Part shown: piece by piece, positions 34,437-44,248 of the stretch | Layout: every line of letters starts with the position of its first letter | Numbering within the stretch: the first letter of the stretch is position 1 | NCBI RefSeq assembly: GCF_903166585.1 | Contig: NZ_CAESCM010000001.1 | Coordinates: 186,001 to 250,000 of the forward strand | DNA from: Pedobacter ghigonis | GTDB lineage: Bacteria; Bacteroidota; Bacteroidia; Sphingobacteriales; Sphingobacteriaceae | Direction of reading: 5' to 3' | Length of the DNA: 64,000 bases | Notes under the pieces: model-generated | The model's input: the letters and a program-made list of their open reading frames with translations, nothing else | The model's database searches: none | What the model was told of the DNA's origin: nothing | Position numbers and translations under genes: made by a program

Positions 34437-35292
34437 TAAAAGGTTAAAAAAAACAATTGGTCTTTTAACAAATAATTACTTTTCTAAAGCAACAACTGAT
34501 AAGGAGATTACCCAGGGAAAAGCTGATCTTTTATTAAAATCGGCATCCATACTAGTGTCTCAGTTAGAGAACGAATTAAATGCCAAATTTGAAATCATTG
34601 ATGACGAGTTAATCGTCACTGTAGGAGATATTAATATTTATGTTGAGACAGAAGAAGATTTATTTATCATTAATGAAGTTTACAGCGAACTGGTTTACGG
34701 TTTTTTCAGCGGTGATAATTATCTACTGATAGACATCGGTTTAAACATTGGAATATCTTCTTTATACTTTAATTCCATCCCTCAAATTAAAAAAATTTAT
34801 GCATTTGAGCCAGTTTATGCAACCTACAATAAATGTCTTCGTAACTTAAAACTTAATAACAACACCAGTATTATAACACATAACTTCGGGCTGGGGAATG
34901 AGGACAAAAAAGAATATTTTACCTATTCAGAAACTTTTAAAGGAAGCATAGGAAAGAATGAACTCTCTACATATAAGAAAAATGCGAGTGCAAATTTAGA
35001 AACTGTAGAAGTACAAATAAAAGAAGCTAGTGTAATTATAGATGAGATTATACAATCAAATCCCCGTTTGAAAGTTTTCGTAAAAATGGATTGTGAAGGT
35101 GCTGAAACCGAGATCATATCCAACCTGGTAAGCAAAGGAATTATTAACTCAATTGATTTATTAATTTTGGAATGGCACGATATTTCATTTTTAACTGACT
35201 TAAGCTTTTTCAAGGATTTTAATTGCTTTTATCATAAAAACTCACCTACTACAGGCATGCTTTATGCCAGTAGAAAAACTGCGGAAACATGA
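34429..35292 (+). CDS. FkbM-family methyltransferase
   Basis: 287 residues, SAM-dependent. The SAM site is LLIDIGLNIGISSLYF near 102 followed by the acidic FEPV segment; KVFVKMDCEGAE near 220 is the conserved FkbM motif. FkbM enzymes O-methylate sugars or other hydroxyls. It follows the Wzt ATPase with overlap and leads into two GT2 genes, so it may add a methyl group to a chain sugar or to the terminus. Confidence 0.87.
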   Translation: MNSKRLKKTIGLLTNNYFSKATTDKEITQGKADLLLKSASILVSQLENELNAKFEIIDDELIVTVGDINIYVETEEDLFIINEVYSELVYGFFSGDNYLLIDIGLNIGISSLYFNSIPQIKKIYAFEPVYATYNKCLRNLKLNNNTSIITHNFGLGNEDKKEYFTYSETFKGSIGKNELSTYKKNASANLETVEVQIKEASVIIDEIIQSNPRLKVFVKMDCEGAETEIISNLVSKGIINSIDLLILEWHDISFLTDLSFFKDFNCFYHKNSPTTGMLYASRKTAET

Positions 35293-36203
35293 TTTCAGTA
35301 ATCATGATAGCCTATAATGCCGAAGCATTTATTGAAGAATCAATTAAAAGTGTAATCAATCAAACTCATACCGAATGGGAATTGATTATTGTTGATGACG
35401 GATCTATTGATCAAACAAAAGAAATAATTAATAGGCAGGGAAAAAGCGAAAAAAGAATAAAGTATATTTTTCAAAACAACAGCAAACAAGGGATAGCTAG
35501 AAACACAGGGGTTTTATATGCTAAAGGAGAACTTATAGCCTTTTTAGATGCAGACGACTTATGGCTCCCCAACAGACTTGAAGTGTCACTGAATGAGTTT
35601 AATAATCATGATTGCGATTTACTATTTTCTGATGCGTTTATCTCACATGGTGATCAGTCTATCGTAAAACACGAAATAAGGTTCGATGTAAAAAATGCCA
35701 ATTACTCTGGAAGACCAGCACTTGAACATTTTTTAGAGTATAATAGGATACCATTACTAACCACATTAATAAAAAAACAAGCGCTAGAAAAGGCAGGAAT
35801 GTTTAGCAATCGTGGTATCGCTGAAGATTACGAAATGTGGTTAAAATTATTGTTATTGGATTTCAAATTCACTTCAATATCCATACCTCTGGCAATTTAC
35901 AGAGCTCATGATAAATCCGCTACCAGCAATGACAGGATTGCTGTTGATGATTGTATTGAAGTGATATATGGCTTGGATAAGAACCCAATTTATAATACAG
36001 AAGAACTTTTTTCGGTCTATCTAAAATTGTGGTATAAAAGAAAATTAGATCAACTTGAAAACTTTAAGGATTATTTATCTTTTATTAAAATACTAAAAAA
36101 GCAAAACAAAGATAATGCTATGCTTCAATTAGCCTCTTTTCTGTTTTTAAACGCCATTACATTTAAAGTCCACAAAAAAATAATTTATTACGCCTTAAAG
36201 TGA
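35289..36203 (+). CDS. GT2 glycosyltransferase
   Basis: 304 residues. GT-A landmarks: ISVIMIAYNAEAFIEESI at the start, VDDGSIDQT near 36, and AFLDADDLWLPNR near 90 with the DxD metal site. EDYEMWLKLLLL near 182 carries the catalytic-base region. Overlaps both neighbours by 4 bases. Confidence 0.9.
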   Translation: MISVIMIAYNAEAFIEESIKSVINQTHTEWELIIVDDGSIDQTKEIINRQGKSEKRIKYIFQNNSKQGIARNTGVLYAKGELIAFLDADDLWLPNRLEVSLNEFNNHDCDLLFSDAFISHGDQSIVKHEIRFDVKNANYSGRPALEHFLEYNRIPLLTTLIKKQALEKAGMFSNRGIAEDYEMWLKLLLLDFKFTSISIPLAIYRAHDKSATSNDRIAVDDCIEVIYGLDKNPIYNTEELFSVYLKLWYKRKLDQLENFKDYLSFIKILKKQNKDNAMLQLASFLFLNAITFKVHKKIIYYALK

Positions 36204-37009
36204 AGATGGTTACCATAATTGTTCCCTGTTTTAATGATGGTAGATACTTAGAAGAGTGTTTATCAAGCGTGGTGAATCAATCTTATTCAGATTGGGAGTG
36301 TCTTATTATTAATGATGGTTCTACAGACGATACAGCATTTATTGCCGGGAAATTCGAATTAAAAGATCCCAGATTTAAGCATATATACCAAAAGAACAGC
36401 GGGCTCTCATCTGCAAGGAATTTAGGTTTAAAAATAGCTACAGGCAAGTACATACAATTACTGGATGCTGATGACTTGATAGAAAAAAACAAAATCGAAG
36501 TACAGTTATCAATATACCAAACATTTAAGAAGCAAAAAACCATCCTCTATGCTAGCATGCGCTATTTTGAGGATGGATACTCTGAATTGAAGATTCTAGG
36601 AAGAAATAATTTCATTGCACACATTGAATTAAATGCATCAGATGGAGCTGCCGCCCAAAGTGAATTATTGAGGGTAAGAAATCCTTTTGTTATTTCAGCA
36701 CCACTCTATACAAGTGAAATTTTTGAAGATATAGGAAATTTCGATGAAAATTTATCTGCCCTGGAGGATTGGGATTTCCATTTAAGATGTGTAGCAAATG
36801 GTTATATTTTCCATCATTGCAGTGATGAAAATACCAGAACTTTAATTCGATTGCGTGACGCAAGTATGATGAGGAATCAATTTCTTCTGGATGAGAATTT
36901 TAGTAAAGTAAACATAAAACATGGATTACATAGACCAGTTGCAGCTGAAAATACAAATAATAGGCTAAAATTGTTTTTAAAAAAGCTGTTTAATTTATTT
37001 AAAACTTAA
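36200..37009 (+). CDS. GT2 glycosyltransferase
   Basis: 269 residues, starting at GTG 36,200 (GTGA overlap with the preceding stop) or at ATG 36,206. VTIIVPCFNDGRYLEECLSS and INDGSTDDT mark the donor site, LLDADDLIEKN the DxD motif, and LEDWDFHLR the late catalytic segment. Translationally coupled to the GT2 before it. Confidence 0.9.
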   Translation: MKMVTIIVPCFNDGRYLEECLSSVVNQSYSDWECLIINDGSTDDTAFIAGKFELKDPRFKHIYQKNSGLSSARNLGLKIATGKYIQLLDADDLIEKNKIEVQLSIYQTFKKQKTILYASMRYFEDGYSELKILGRNNFIAHIELNASDGAAAQSELLRVRNPFVISAPLYTSEIFEDIGNFDENLSALEDWDFHLRCVANGYIFHHCSDENTRTLIRLRDASMMRNQFLLDENFSKVNIKHGLHRPVAAENTNNRLKLFLKKLFNLFKT

Positions 37010-37010
37010 A

Positions 37011-37910
37011 ATGAAGCGTCTTTTAAATAAAATTATTGACAAGGTAATTAACAGGTTATACCAACGCTTAAGCGGTGAATTTAATAGAGTAGAAAAAATT
37101 TCGTCAGGCGAACAAACTTCACAGTTAATCATCAAAAATCAGTACAAAAAATTAAGTAAAGAAGAAATCAAAAACTATACGTTCGAAGAAGTTGGTTTTA
37201 GAAAATATTCGCAAAATGATGAGGATGGAATTTTATTATTTATATTCTCTGTAATTGGTACAACAAATAAAACAGTAGTTGAAATATGTGCATCAGATGG
37301 AATAGAATGTAATGCTGCAAATCTGATCATTAATCATGGATGGAATGCTTTTTTGTTTGATGCAAATCTTGAAGCAATTAATAAGGGAACTTCATTTTAT
37401 AAATCTCATCCTAACACATTTACCCTACCTCCTAAATTTGTACATGCATGGGTCACCCGTGGCAATATTAATAACCTGTTTAAAGAAAATGAGATAAGTG
37501 GTGAAGTTGACCTACTCTCTATAGATCTGGACGGTGTTGATTATTGGATATGGGAAGCTATAGAAACAATCAGACCGCGTGTAGTTGTTGCTGAAATACA
37601 ATGTATTTTAGGGAAAGAAGATTCATTAACAGTTCCATATGCTGATAATTTCAGTACAAAATTTGTGAATGGTTTCGGTATATACAGTGGTGCATCCCTG
37701 AAAGCTTTTATTCGCTTGGCGGAGCGCAAAGGTTACAGATTAATTGGTGTCGAAAAATATGGTTTTAATGCTTTCTTTTTGAGAAATGATGTTGGAACTG
37801 AGTTTTTCCCGGCATATGATACTAAGACATACGAAGATATTCCATTTGTAAAGTGGGCGAGAAAAGAATTTTTAGATTTAGTTAAAGACCTGAAATGGGA
37901 AAAGGTATAA
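37011..37910 (+). CDS. Putative SAM-dependent methyltransferase, FkbM-like
   Basis: 299 residues. A Rossmann-like motif TVVEICASDGIECNAANLII (about 87-106) looks like a diverged SAM site, and LLSIDLDGVDYWIWEAI near 165-181 resembles the acidic FkbM helix. Neither fits the consensus closely, so activity is less sure than for the other methyltransferases. It overlaps the WbsX-like gene by 16 bases. Confidence 0.6.
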   Translation: MKRLLNKIIDKVINRLYQRLSGEFNRVEKISSGEQTSQLIIKNQYKKLSKEEIKNYTFEEVGFRKYSQNDEDGILLFIFSVIGTTNKTVVEICASDGIECNAANLIINHGWNAFLFDANLEAINKGTSFYKSHPNTFTLPPKFVHAWVTRGNINNLFKENEISGEVDLLSIDLDGVDYWIWEAIETIRPRVVVAEIQCILGKEDSLTVPYADNFSTKFVNGFGIYSGASLKAFIRLAERKGYRLIGVEKYGFNAFFLRNDVGTEFFPAYDTKTYEDIPFVKWARKEFLDLVKDLKWEKV

Positions 37911-39013
37911 ATAAAGTACGGGCTATTGCATTTTACCTTCCGCAGTACCATCCAACACCTGAAAATGATGAATGGTGGGGCAAAGGTTTCACTGAATGGA
38001 CAAATGTAACAAAAGCGAAACCTTTATTCCAGAATCATTATCAGCCTCATTTACCTGCCGATTTAGGATTTTACGATTTGCGGGTTCCCGAAGTTAGAGA
38101 AGAACAAGCGAAAATGGCTAAGGAATATGGCATCGAAGGATTCTGCTATTGGCATTATTGGTTTGGTAATGGTAAAAAAATTTTAGAGCGTCCTTTTCAG
38201 GAAGTTTTAAGTTCTGGGAAACCAAATTACCCCTTCTGTCTGGGTTGGGCCAATGAAAGCTGGTCAGGCATATGGCATGGTAATCCTTCGAAAATTTTAA
38301 TAGAGCAAACCTATCCAGGGGATGAGGATATTATAAATCATTTTAACTATTTACTGCCAGCATTTAAAGATCCAAGATATATTACAGTGGATATGAAACC
38401 GCTTTTTTATCTCTATTCTCCTGAGAAGATACCTGATATTAAAAAATTTACTGATAAGTTTAGAGAGCTCGCCGTTAAAAACGGATTTGACGGGCTTTAT
38501 ATCATTGCAAACACTGCAGATGAGAGATGGAACCCGCTTGATCATGGTTGCGATGCTGCTTGTTTAAATCAGCTTGGGAAGTTGAATTCTTTAATGTTTT
38601 TCAGCAGGGGTTACTTTTATAGAAAAATAAGAAGCTTGCTCTTTAAGAGTGGAGTAATTTACTACTACCATAGAATGATAAAAAAACCTATTCAGGTATT
38701 TGACTATGGTAAAGCCATAAAAAAATTAATCTCCAATAAAACGTCTTGTTTTCCATCATATCCTTGCGTTATTCCAAACTGGGATAACTCTCCACGTTCG
38801 GGTTTCAATTCTCTTATATTAAAAAACTCAAATCCGGATTTTTTCAGGCTTCATTTAAAGGATGCCGTTGAGCAGGTTAAATTTAATTCTGAAGAAAAAA
38901 AAATTATTTTTATAAAGTCATGGAATGAATGGGCGGAAGGGAATCACCTGGAACCCGATCAGCGATTTGGTCGCAGCTTTCTGGAAATTTTGAAAGAAGA
39001 GGTTCAAAGCTAA
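37895..39013 (+). CDS. WbsX/GH99-like protein
   Basis: 372 residues in the WbsX family (glycoside hydrolase 99-like), found in many polysaccharide loci. Signatures are IAFYLPQYHPTPEND with EWWGKGFTEWTNV at the start, FCYWHYWFGNGK near 88, FCLGWANESW near 112 and KSWNEWAEGNHLEPD near 345. Fold is a TIM barrel like endo-mannosidases; in these loci the role may be glycan trimming or transfer. Not proven. The stop overlaps the next ATG (TAATG). Confidence 0.88.
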   Translation: MGKGINKVRAIAFYLPQYHPTPENDEWWGKGFTEWTNVTKAKPLFQNHYQPHLPADLGFYDLRVPEVREEQAKMAKEYGIEGFCYWHYWFGNGKKILERPFQEVLSSGKPNYPFCLGWANESWSGIWHGNPSKILIEQTYPGDEDIINHFNYLLPAFKDPRYITVDMKPLFYLYSPEKIPDIKKFTDKFRELAVKNGFDGLYIIANTADERWNPLDHGCDAACLNQLGKLNSLMFFSRGYFYRKIRSLLFKSGVIYYYHRMIKKPIQVFDYGKAIKKLISNKTSCFPSYPCVIPNWDNSPRSGFNSLILKNSNPDFFRLHLKDAVEQVKFNSEEKKIIFIKSWNEWAEGNHLEPDQRFGRSFLEILKEEVQS

Positions 39014-40101
39014 TGGGCGGAATTTATAAACATTCGCACTTTAAAGCAGACGCTTTTGGACATGGAGGGAATAAAAGAACTGCCCAGATTAACGACTTGT
39101 TAAAAAAAGCAGGTATTAATTTTACAGAGGTTGATTTTAATAATTACGAACGTCCTGAAAAAGACTTAAAATCTTTGTTAAAAGGTTTTTCCGAAAACAA
39201 GATTAAAACCAGTAACAGGGAGAAATACATTACCGGCCGATATATATTAAAGTTTAACGAATTTATAAAAAATTGTAAACCTGATTATTTTATCTGGGAA
39301 TCGAACATAGATTATAATCTCATACTTGCCGAGCTATTAAAAAAGCATGGAGTTCCATTTATTGCCCTCCCCCATAATCTAGAATCGCTGGCAAATGGTA
39401 ATCATGCCTTACAATTAGAAAGCAGATTAGATTGGCTAAAAAAAGAACTACATGCCTTTTCTTTTGCAAATCAGACATTTACGATATCAAGGGAAGAAAA
39501 CTGGCTCCTATCTGTTAATGGAATAAATTCAAGTTATTTACCATACTTCCCTACAAAAGAATGTTTTGAGTATTACTTTGCCATTCGAAATAGAAGGGAA
39601 GCCAGGGCAAAGACAAAAAACAGCAAAATAAATGTTTTACTTCTAGGTACTTTTTTCAACAGTCCGACACTCAATGGTTATATAGATATAATATCGTATT
39701 TATCTAAAATTAAAAATATCAGCATCAATATTGCCGGATTTGGGTCTGAACAGTTGAAGAGCATTTTGAGTTTGGCAGAAACAAATATTACAGTTTTGGG
39801 TTCATTAACTCCATTAGAACTGGCTTCCCTTATTACCTCCTGTGATTGTGCTGTTATTCACCAGGAGCCAACATCGGGTGCTTTAACCAGAATCACTGAG
39901 TTGTTAATTGCTGGCTTACCTGTAATTGCCAATATATCTGCTGGAAGATCATATTTTAACACAAGCGGATTAACTGTTTATAATACAAAAGAAGAGCTTC
40001 CTTTATTACTAAATGGCTTTGAAGATGAATTCATAATACCAAAAAATCCAGTTAACGAAGAAAATAGCTTTATAGATCACTTTGCAAAACTCAATCATTA
40101 A
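39013..40101 (+). CDS. Putative GT4-like glycosyltransferase
   Basis: 362 residues from ATG 39,013, which overlaps the preceding stop by one base; an upstream ATG at 38,929 lies inside the WbsX-like gene and was rejected. Weakly conserved GT-B protein: N-terminal HFKADAFGHGGNKR acceptor loop, and in the C-terminal half ITVLGSL followed by EPTSGALTRITELLIAGLPVIAN, a degenerate donor signature. Family call moderate. Confidence 0.7.
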   Translation: MGGIYKHSHFKADAFGHGGNKRTAQINDLLKKAGINFTEVDFNNYERPEKDLKSLLKGFSENKIKTSNREKYITGRYILKFNEFIKNCKPDYFIWESNIDYNLILAELLKKHGVPFIALPHNLESLANGNHALQLESRLDWLKKELHAFSFANQTFTISREENWLLSVNGINSSYLPYFPTKECFEYYFAIRNRREARAKTKNSKINVLLLGTFFNSPTLNGYIDIISYLSKIKNISINIAGFGSEQLKSILSLAETNITVLGSLTPLELASLITSCDCAVIHQEPTSGALTRITELLIAGLPVIANISAGRSYFNTSGLTVYNTKEELPLLLNGFEDEFIIPKNPVNEENSFIDHFAKLNH

Positions 40102-40122
40102 TATTCCATATATCAAATCCTG

Positions 40123-40857
40123 ATGCAAAATCAACGTAAAGATAAACTCGCCCGCCTCAATCAGGAAAATTTAGAAATAGACATTAACCATTCATTGTAT
40201 CTGCATTACAAATTCTTTCATAAGGTCTTATTTAATGCCTTCAATGATTTCGCATCAGGTACATTATTAGATATTGGATGCGGCAATAAACCCTACATTG
40301 AATTTCTTTCAAAAAAAGTAACAACCTATGTTGGATGCGATATCATTCAATCTGACAGCGAAAATGTTGATGTTATTTGTGCTGCTAATAACATTCCACT
40401 ACAGGACAACTCTTTCGATACCGTAATCAGTACGCAAACCATAGAGCATGTTGAAGACCATTTTGGGCTGATCACCGAGGCCTACAGACTGTTGGTACCT
40501 GGTGGTAATTTTATCATTAGCGGACCGATGTACTGGCCATTGCATGAAGAGCCCTACGATTTCTTTCGCTTTACCAAACATGGTTTCAAATTTTTGTTGG
40601 AAAAAGCTGGATTTGAAATTGTTGAAATAAAATCAAATGGCGGTAAATGGGCGGTTGCTGGCCAGGCATTAATCCATGCAGTATACCCAACAATTTTTAA
40701 CATAAAAGGGAAAAAAGGAGTAGTTATTAAGTTTATTGCAAAAACTTTTAAAACGGTCCAAAACATTAACCGCTTGTTTAGTTATATAGACAGTAAAGTA
40801 TATGATGATACCAACACTATGAATTATGTTGTCATAGCACAAAAACCTAAAATTTAG
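40123..40857 (+). CDS. Class I SAM methyltransferase (paralogue A)
   Basis: 244 residues. LLDIGCGNKPY near 46 is the SAM motif I, and TVISTQTIEHVEDH near 98 motif IV. YWPLHEEPYDFFRFTKHG is shared exactly with the gene at 41,799. The two paralogues flank one GT2 gene and likely arose by duplication. They probably methylate sugars or nucleotide-bound intermediates of the polymer. Not to be confused with ubiquinone enzymes, which share only the fold. Confidence 0.85.
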   Translation: MQNQRKDKLARLNQENLEIDINHSLYLHYKFFHKVLFNAFNDFASGTLLDIGCGNKPYIEFLSKKVTTYVGCDIIQSDSENVDVICAANNIPLQDNSFDTVISTQTIEHVEDHFGLITEAYRLLVPGGNFIISGPMYWPLHEEPYDFFRFTKHGFKFLLEKAGFEIVEIKSNGGKWAVAGQALIHAVYPTIFNIKGKKGVVIKFIAKTFKTVQNINRLFSYIDSKVYDDTNTMNYVVIAQKPKI

Positions 40858-40862
40858 TCAAA

Positions 40863-41780
40863 TTGGGCATAAATTTACCAAAACTTGAACAATATAAAAC
40901 GGGGTATGTAAATAATGGCACCGTCTTGCCGCTTAAAAAAATAAGTGTCTGTCAAAAGGGTTTGCTAGAAGAATTGCCTAATGTTGCTTCAAAAACGGGT
41001 TGGCCCTGGAATATTCAGGTAGAAACCAAATTATACGATAAACGCGAAAACTGGCCAAAACTAACTATCGTAACCCCATCCTATAATCAGGCAAATTTTA
41101 TTGAGGAGACAATCCGATCTATATTACTTCAAAATTATCCAAATCTTGAGTATATCATCATTGATGGTGGAAGCACTGATAGTACACTAGAAATACTTCA
41201 AAAATATTCGCCATGGATTAGTTTTTATGAAAGTGTTAAGGACGAAGGACAAGGGCAGGCAATAAATAAAGGATTCAGCTTGGCTTCAGGAGATTATTAT
41301 GCGTGGATAAATAGCGATGACTACTATCTTGAAGGCTCTTTTTTTAAAGTATTATCTAAATTTATTCAAACAAAAACAAGTTTTATATACGGATACTCCT
41401 ATAGCTTTGATGGACAATGCAATAAAATGGAATTAAAAAAAACGCCACCTCTGTTTGATTTTCTTTTAAGAATACCATCATTGCAACAACCTTCATGTTT
41501 CTGGAGTTCAAAAATCCACCAACCAGTCTGGGAAGAATTAGTTTGTTCGTTAGATTATGAGCTGTGGTTAAGATTAGTGAAAGGCAAAAACCGTAAACGT
41601 ATTAAGCTGCCGCTTTCTGTAGCAAATATTCATCCGGAAGCTAAAACACACAACGAGGAAATGGGAAATAACTGGCAAAAAGATCATAACTTGATATGTA
41701 ATCCAGATGCTCATGGAGTGGTCAAAAATTGGAATATTATTTATTACACTCAAAAGATTTTAAGTAAATTTTTTCGTTAA
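40863..41780 (+). CDS. GT2 glycosyltransferase
   Basis: 305 residues from a TTG start, 5 bases after the previous stop. About 65 residues precede the catalytic domain, then LTIVTPSYNQANFIEETI, IIDGGSTDSTL and YAWINSDDYYLEG with the metal site. Long N-terminal extension is found in capsule GT2 enzymes. Sits between the two methyltransferase paralogues. Confidence 0.87.
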   Translation: MGINLPKLEQYKTGYVNNGTVLPLKKISVCQKGLLEELPNVASKTGWPWNIQVETKLYDKRENWPKLTIVTPSYNQANFIEETIRSILLQNYPNLEYIIIDGGSTDSTLEILQKYSPWISFYESVKDEGQGQAINKGFSLASGDYYAWINSDDYYLEGSFFKVLSKFIQTKTSFIYGYSYSFDGQCNKMELKKTPPLFDFLLRIPSLQQPSCFWSSKIHQPVWEELVCSLDYELWLRLVKGKNRKRIKLPLSVANIHPEAKTHNEEMGNNWQKDHNLICNPDAHGVVKNWNIIYYTQKILSKFFR

Positions 41781-41798
41781 AATATTAATCAAAAAAAA

Positions 41799-42509
41799 TT
41801 GAGAGAAACAAATTTAGAGCGCTTAAAAACAACTGATATAAATGTAAATCATATATGGTATTTACACTATAAGCCATATCATGAAGATTTGTTTGAAGCA
41901 TTTAAGCTGTATGCTAAAGGGAGATTATTTGATATCGGATGTGGTAATAAGCCATATAAAAATATTCTTGAGCAATATATAACCGATTATAAAGGATGCG
42001 ACATTATTCAATCGAGTGAAGAGTTAGTTGATATTATTTGTCATGCAAACCAAATTCCTCTTGAGGATGGAACTTTTGATACAATTATTTCTACCCAAAC
42101 AATTGAGCATGTTGAAGATCATCAGGGTTTAGTAAATGAAGCCTACCGGCTACTGGTAAAAGACGGTCATTTTATTTTAAGTGGACCTATGTACTGGCCA
42201 TTACATGAAGAACCTTACGATTTTTTTAGGTTTACAAAACATGGTTTGGTTTACATTCTGGAAAAAGCTGGTTTTAAAGTTGTAAAGGTATTCTCAAATG
42301 GAGGTAAATGGTCAGTTGTCGGGCAATCGTTTTTGCACGCATTACACCCACAGATAAACAGTATAAAAGGGATAAAAGGAAAGATAATCAGAACTTTATA
42401 TAAATCAATAGGTGGGATAAAAACGGTAAACAGATTTTTCCTTTATTTAGATAATATATATAGAGATGATTCGAATACGATGAATTATGTTATTGTAGCC
42501 ATAAAGTAA
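41799..42509 (+). CDS. Class I SAM methyltransferase (paralogue B)
   Basis: 236 residues from TTG 41,799. LFDIGCGNKPYKN near 44 and TIISTQTIEHVEDHQG match paralogue A at 40,123 over most of their length, as do HYKP and the segment PMYWPLHEEPYDFFRF. DNA differs at many silent positions, so the duplication is old or the genes were joined by transfer. Same inferred role. Confidence 0.85.
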   Translation: MRETNLERLKTTDINVNHIWYLHYKPYHEDLFEAFKLYAKGRLFDIGCGNKPYKNILEQYITDYKGCDIIQSSEELVDIICHANQIPLEDGTFDTIISTQTIEHVEDHQGLVNEAYRLLVKDGHFILSGPMYWPLHEEPYDFFRFTKHGLVYILEKAGFKVVKVFSNGGKWSVVGQSFLHALHPQINSIKGIKGKIIRTLYKSIGGIKTVNRFFLYLDNIYRDDSNTMNYVIVAIK

Positions 42510-42515
42510 CAGATC

Positions 42516-43331
42516 ATGCTTCTTTCAATTATTATACCTTGTTATAATGACGGCCCTTTTTTAATTGATGCGGTAAACAGTGTGATGTCTTGCTCAATTC
42601 AGGAAAAAGAGATTATTATTGTTAATGATGGCTCAACAGATTTAGAAACGTTAAAGATTCTAACCGAGTTTTCTTTTAAAAATCTAAATATCATCTCACA
42701 AGAAAATCACGGTTTGGGTTTTAGCAGAAATCGGGGCATAGCAGCTGCCAAAGGCAAATACATATTAACACTTGATGCAGACAATATAATCACCGAAAAG
42801 TATTTATTGACAGCTATAGATTGCCTTGACAAAGAAAATTATGCTATCGTTTATTCTAAGCCATTCTTTTTTGGCGAAGATATAGCTGAAAGAAAGTTCA
42901 AAACACAGGCTTTTGATGGTGTAGAACTTCTGTACAATAACTATATAGATGCTTGTGCCATATTTAGAAAATCAGTTTGGGAAGAAGTGGGAGGTTATGA
43001 CGAAACTATGCCTTACAATGGCAATGAGGATTGGGAATTTTGGATAAACTGCTTTTTAAAACAAAAAAAATTTAAATTTATCGATGAAGAATTATTCGGT
43101 TACAGAATTAAAAAGGAATCGATGATTTCAAATGTATCCTATCAAAAAGCGGTAAAAAATCATGAGTATATTTTATTAAAACATCGGATTCCGCTTCTCG
43201 GCTATATCAGAGAATTACAGGTTTATAAAAAATTTCATGATAACGACCAGCAGAATTATCTAAGAACCAGCATAAAGTATTTTGTTACATTTGTTAAAAA
43301 GCTATTTAGAGGTAGTGCATTTCTGGTATGA
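42516..43331 (+). CDS. GT2 glycosyltransferase
   Basis: 271 residues: LLSIIIPCYNDGPFL, VNDGSTDLETL and ILTLDADNIITEK mark the GT-A core, and NGNEDWEFWINCF the acceptor-side motif. Overlaps the following GT2 by 4 bases. Confidence 0.89.
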   Translation: MLLSIIIPCYNDGPFLIDAVNSVMSCSIQEKEIIIVNDGSTDLETLKILTEFSFKNLNIISQENHGLGFSRNRGIAAAKGKYILTLDADNIITEKYLLTAIDCLDKENYAIVYSKPFFFGEDIAERKFKTQAFDGVELLYNNYIDACAIFRKSVWEEVGGYDETMPYNGNEDWEFWINCFLKQKKFKFIDEELFGYRIKKESMISNVSYQKAVKNHEYILLKHRIPLLGYIRELQVYKKFHDNDQQNYLRTSIKYFVTFVKKLFRGSAFLV

Positions 43332-44248
43332 TTTCAATAATTATCCCGAATTATAACCACCATTTTTTTTTGAAAACTCGAATTGATTCTATTCTCAATC
43401 AGACTTATGATAATTATGAGATAATTATATTAGATGATAATTCGAGTGATGAAAGTGTTAGCTTAATCGAAACATATAGAAAAGATCAAAGGATAAGTAA
43501 GATTATTTATAATGAAACCAATAGCGGAAGTACTTTTAAACAGTGGCAAAAGGGTATAGCTGCCGCCCATGGAGATATTATCTGGATAGCTGAAAGTGAC
43601 GACTACTGTGAACCCTCGTTTTTAGAATCACTTGAAAAGCTGATTAATAGTAATCAAAATAATGCTTTGGCTTACTGTCACAGTCATATTGTAGATGAAA
43701 ATAATAGCTTACTAGATTTTAAAGACTGGAGACAGGATTTAGATTTAAGCAGATGGGACTCGGATTATATTAACGATGGTATATCAGAGATTAAAGAGTA
43801 TCTTGTTTATAAAAATATAATCGTAAACGCCAGTGCTGTAATTTTTAAAAAAGAAGCATTTTTGAAAATCCCTCCTTCTTTATTTGAAAACTTTCGTTTT
43901 GCAGGTGACTGGATGATATGGGCTTCAATTTTACAGTTTGGAAATATATGCTATGATCATAGAAAATTAAACTATTTTAGAGTCCATGCCAATACAACCC
44001 GCTCTATTAAATCAATTAAGGATGAAGTATCAAGGGTTAAGGAATATTTTAAAGTAATATTATATCTTAAGGACAGATTCAAAATCAATATTAACCGCAG
44101 CAAGCATTTCTGGATTATTGAGGAATGGCTTGGCAAAGCCAAGCTAATGAAAAGTAGTCCTGAAGCTTTTCTGCTTCCACCCTTTCAACTTAAATATAAG
44201 GTGATGTTTTATAAGGCACTAATCAAAAAAGTCTTTCGCTTTATCTGA
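43328..44248 (+). CDS. GT2 glycosyltransferase
   Basis: 306 residues: ISIIIPNYNHHFFLKTRI, LDDNSSDESV and IWIAESDDYCEP, the ESDD form of the metal site used by rhamnosyl- and related transferases. Stop overlaps the next start by one base (TGATG). Confidence 0.89.
   Translation: MISIIIPNYNHHFFLKTRIDSILNQTYDNYEIIILDDNSSDESVSLIETYRKDQRISKIIYNETNSGSTFKQWQKGIAAAHGDIIWIAESDDYCEPSFLESLEKLINSNQNNALAYCHSHIVDENNSLLDFKDWRQDLDLSRWDSDYINDGISEIKEYLVYKNIIVNASAVIFKKEAFLKIPPSLFENFRFAGDWMIWASILQFGNICYDHRKLNYFRVHANTTRSIKSIKDEVSRVKEYFKVILYLKDRFKININRSKHFWIIEEWLGKAKLMKSSPEAFLLPPFQLKYKVMFYKALIKKVFRFI

Noticed and set aside
38929..39012. Upstream ATG for the gene at 39,013
   Set aside because: It lies deep within the WbsX-like gene, and the ATG at 39,013 overlaps the stop by one base as usual in this locus.
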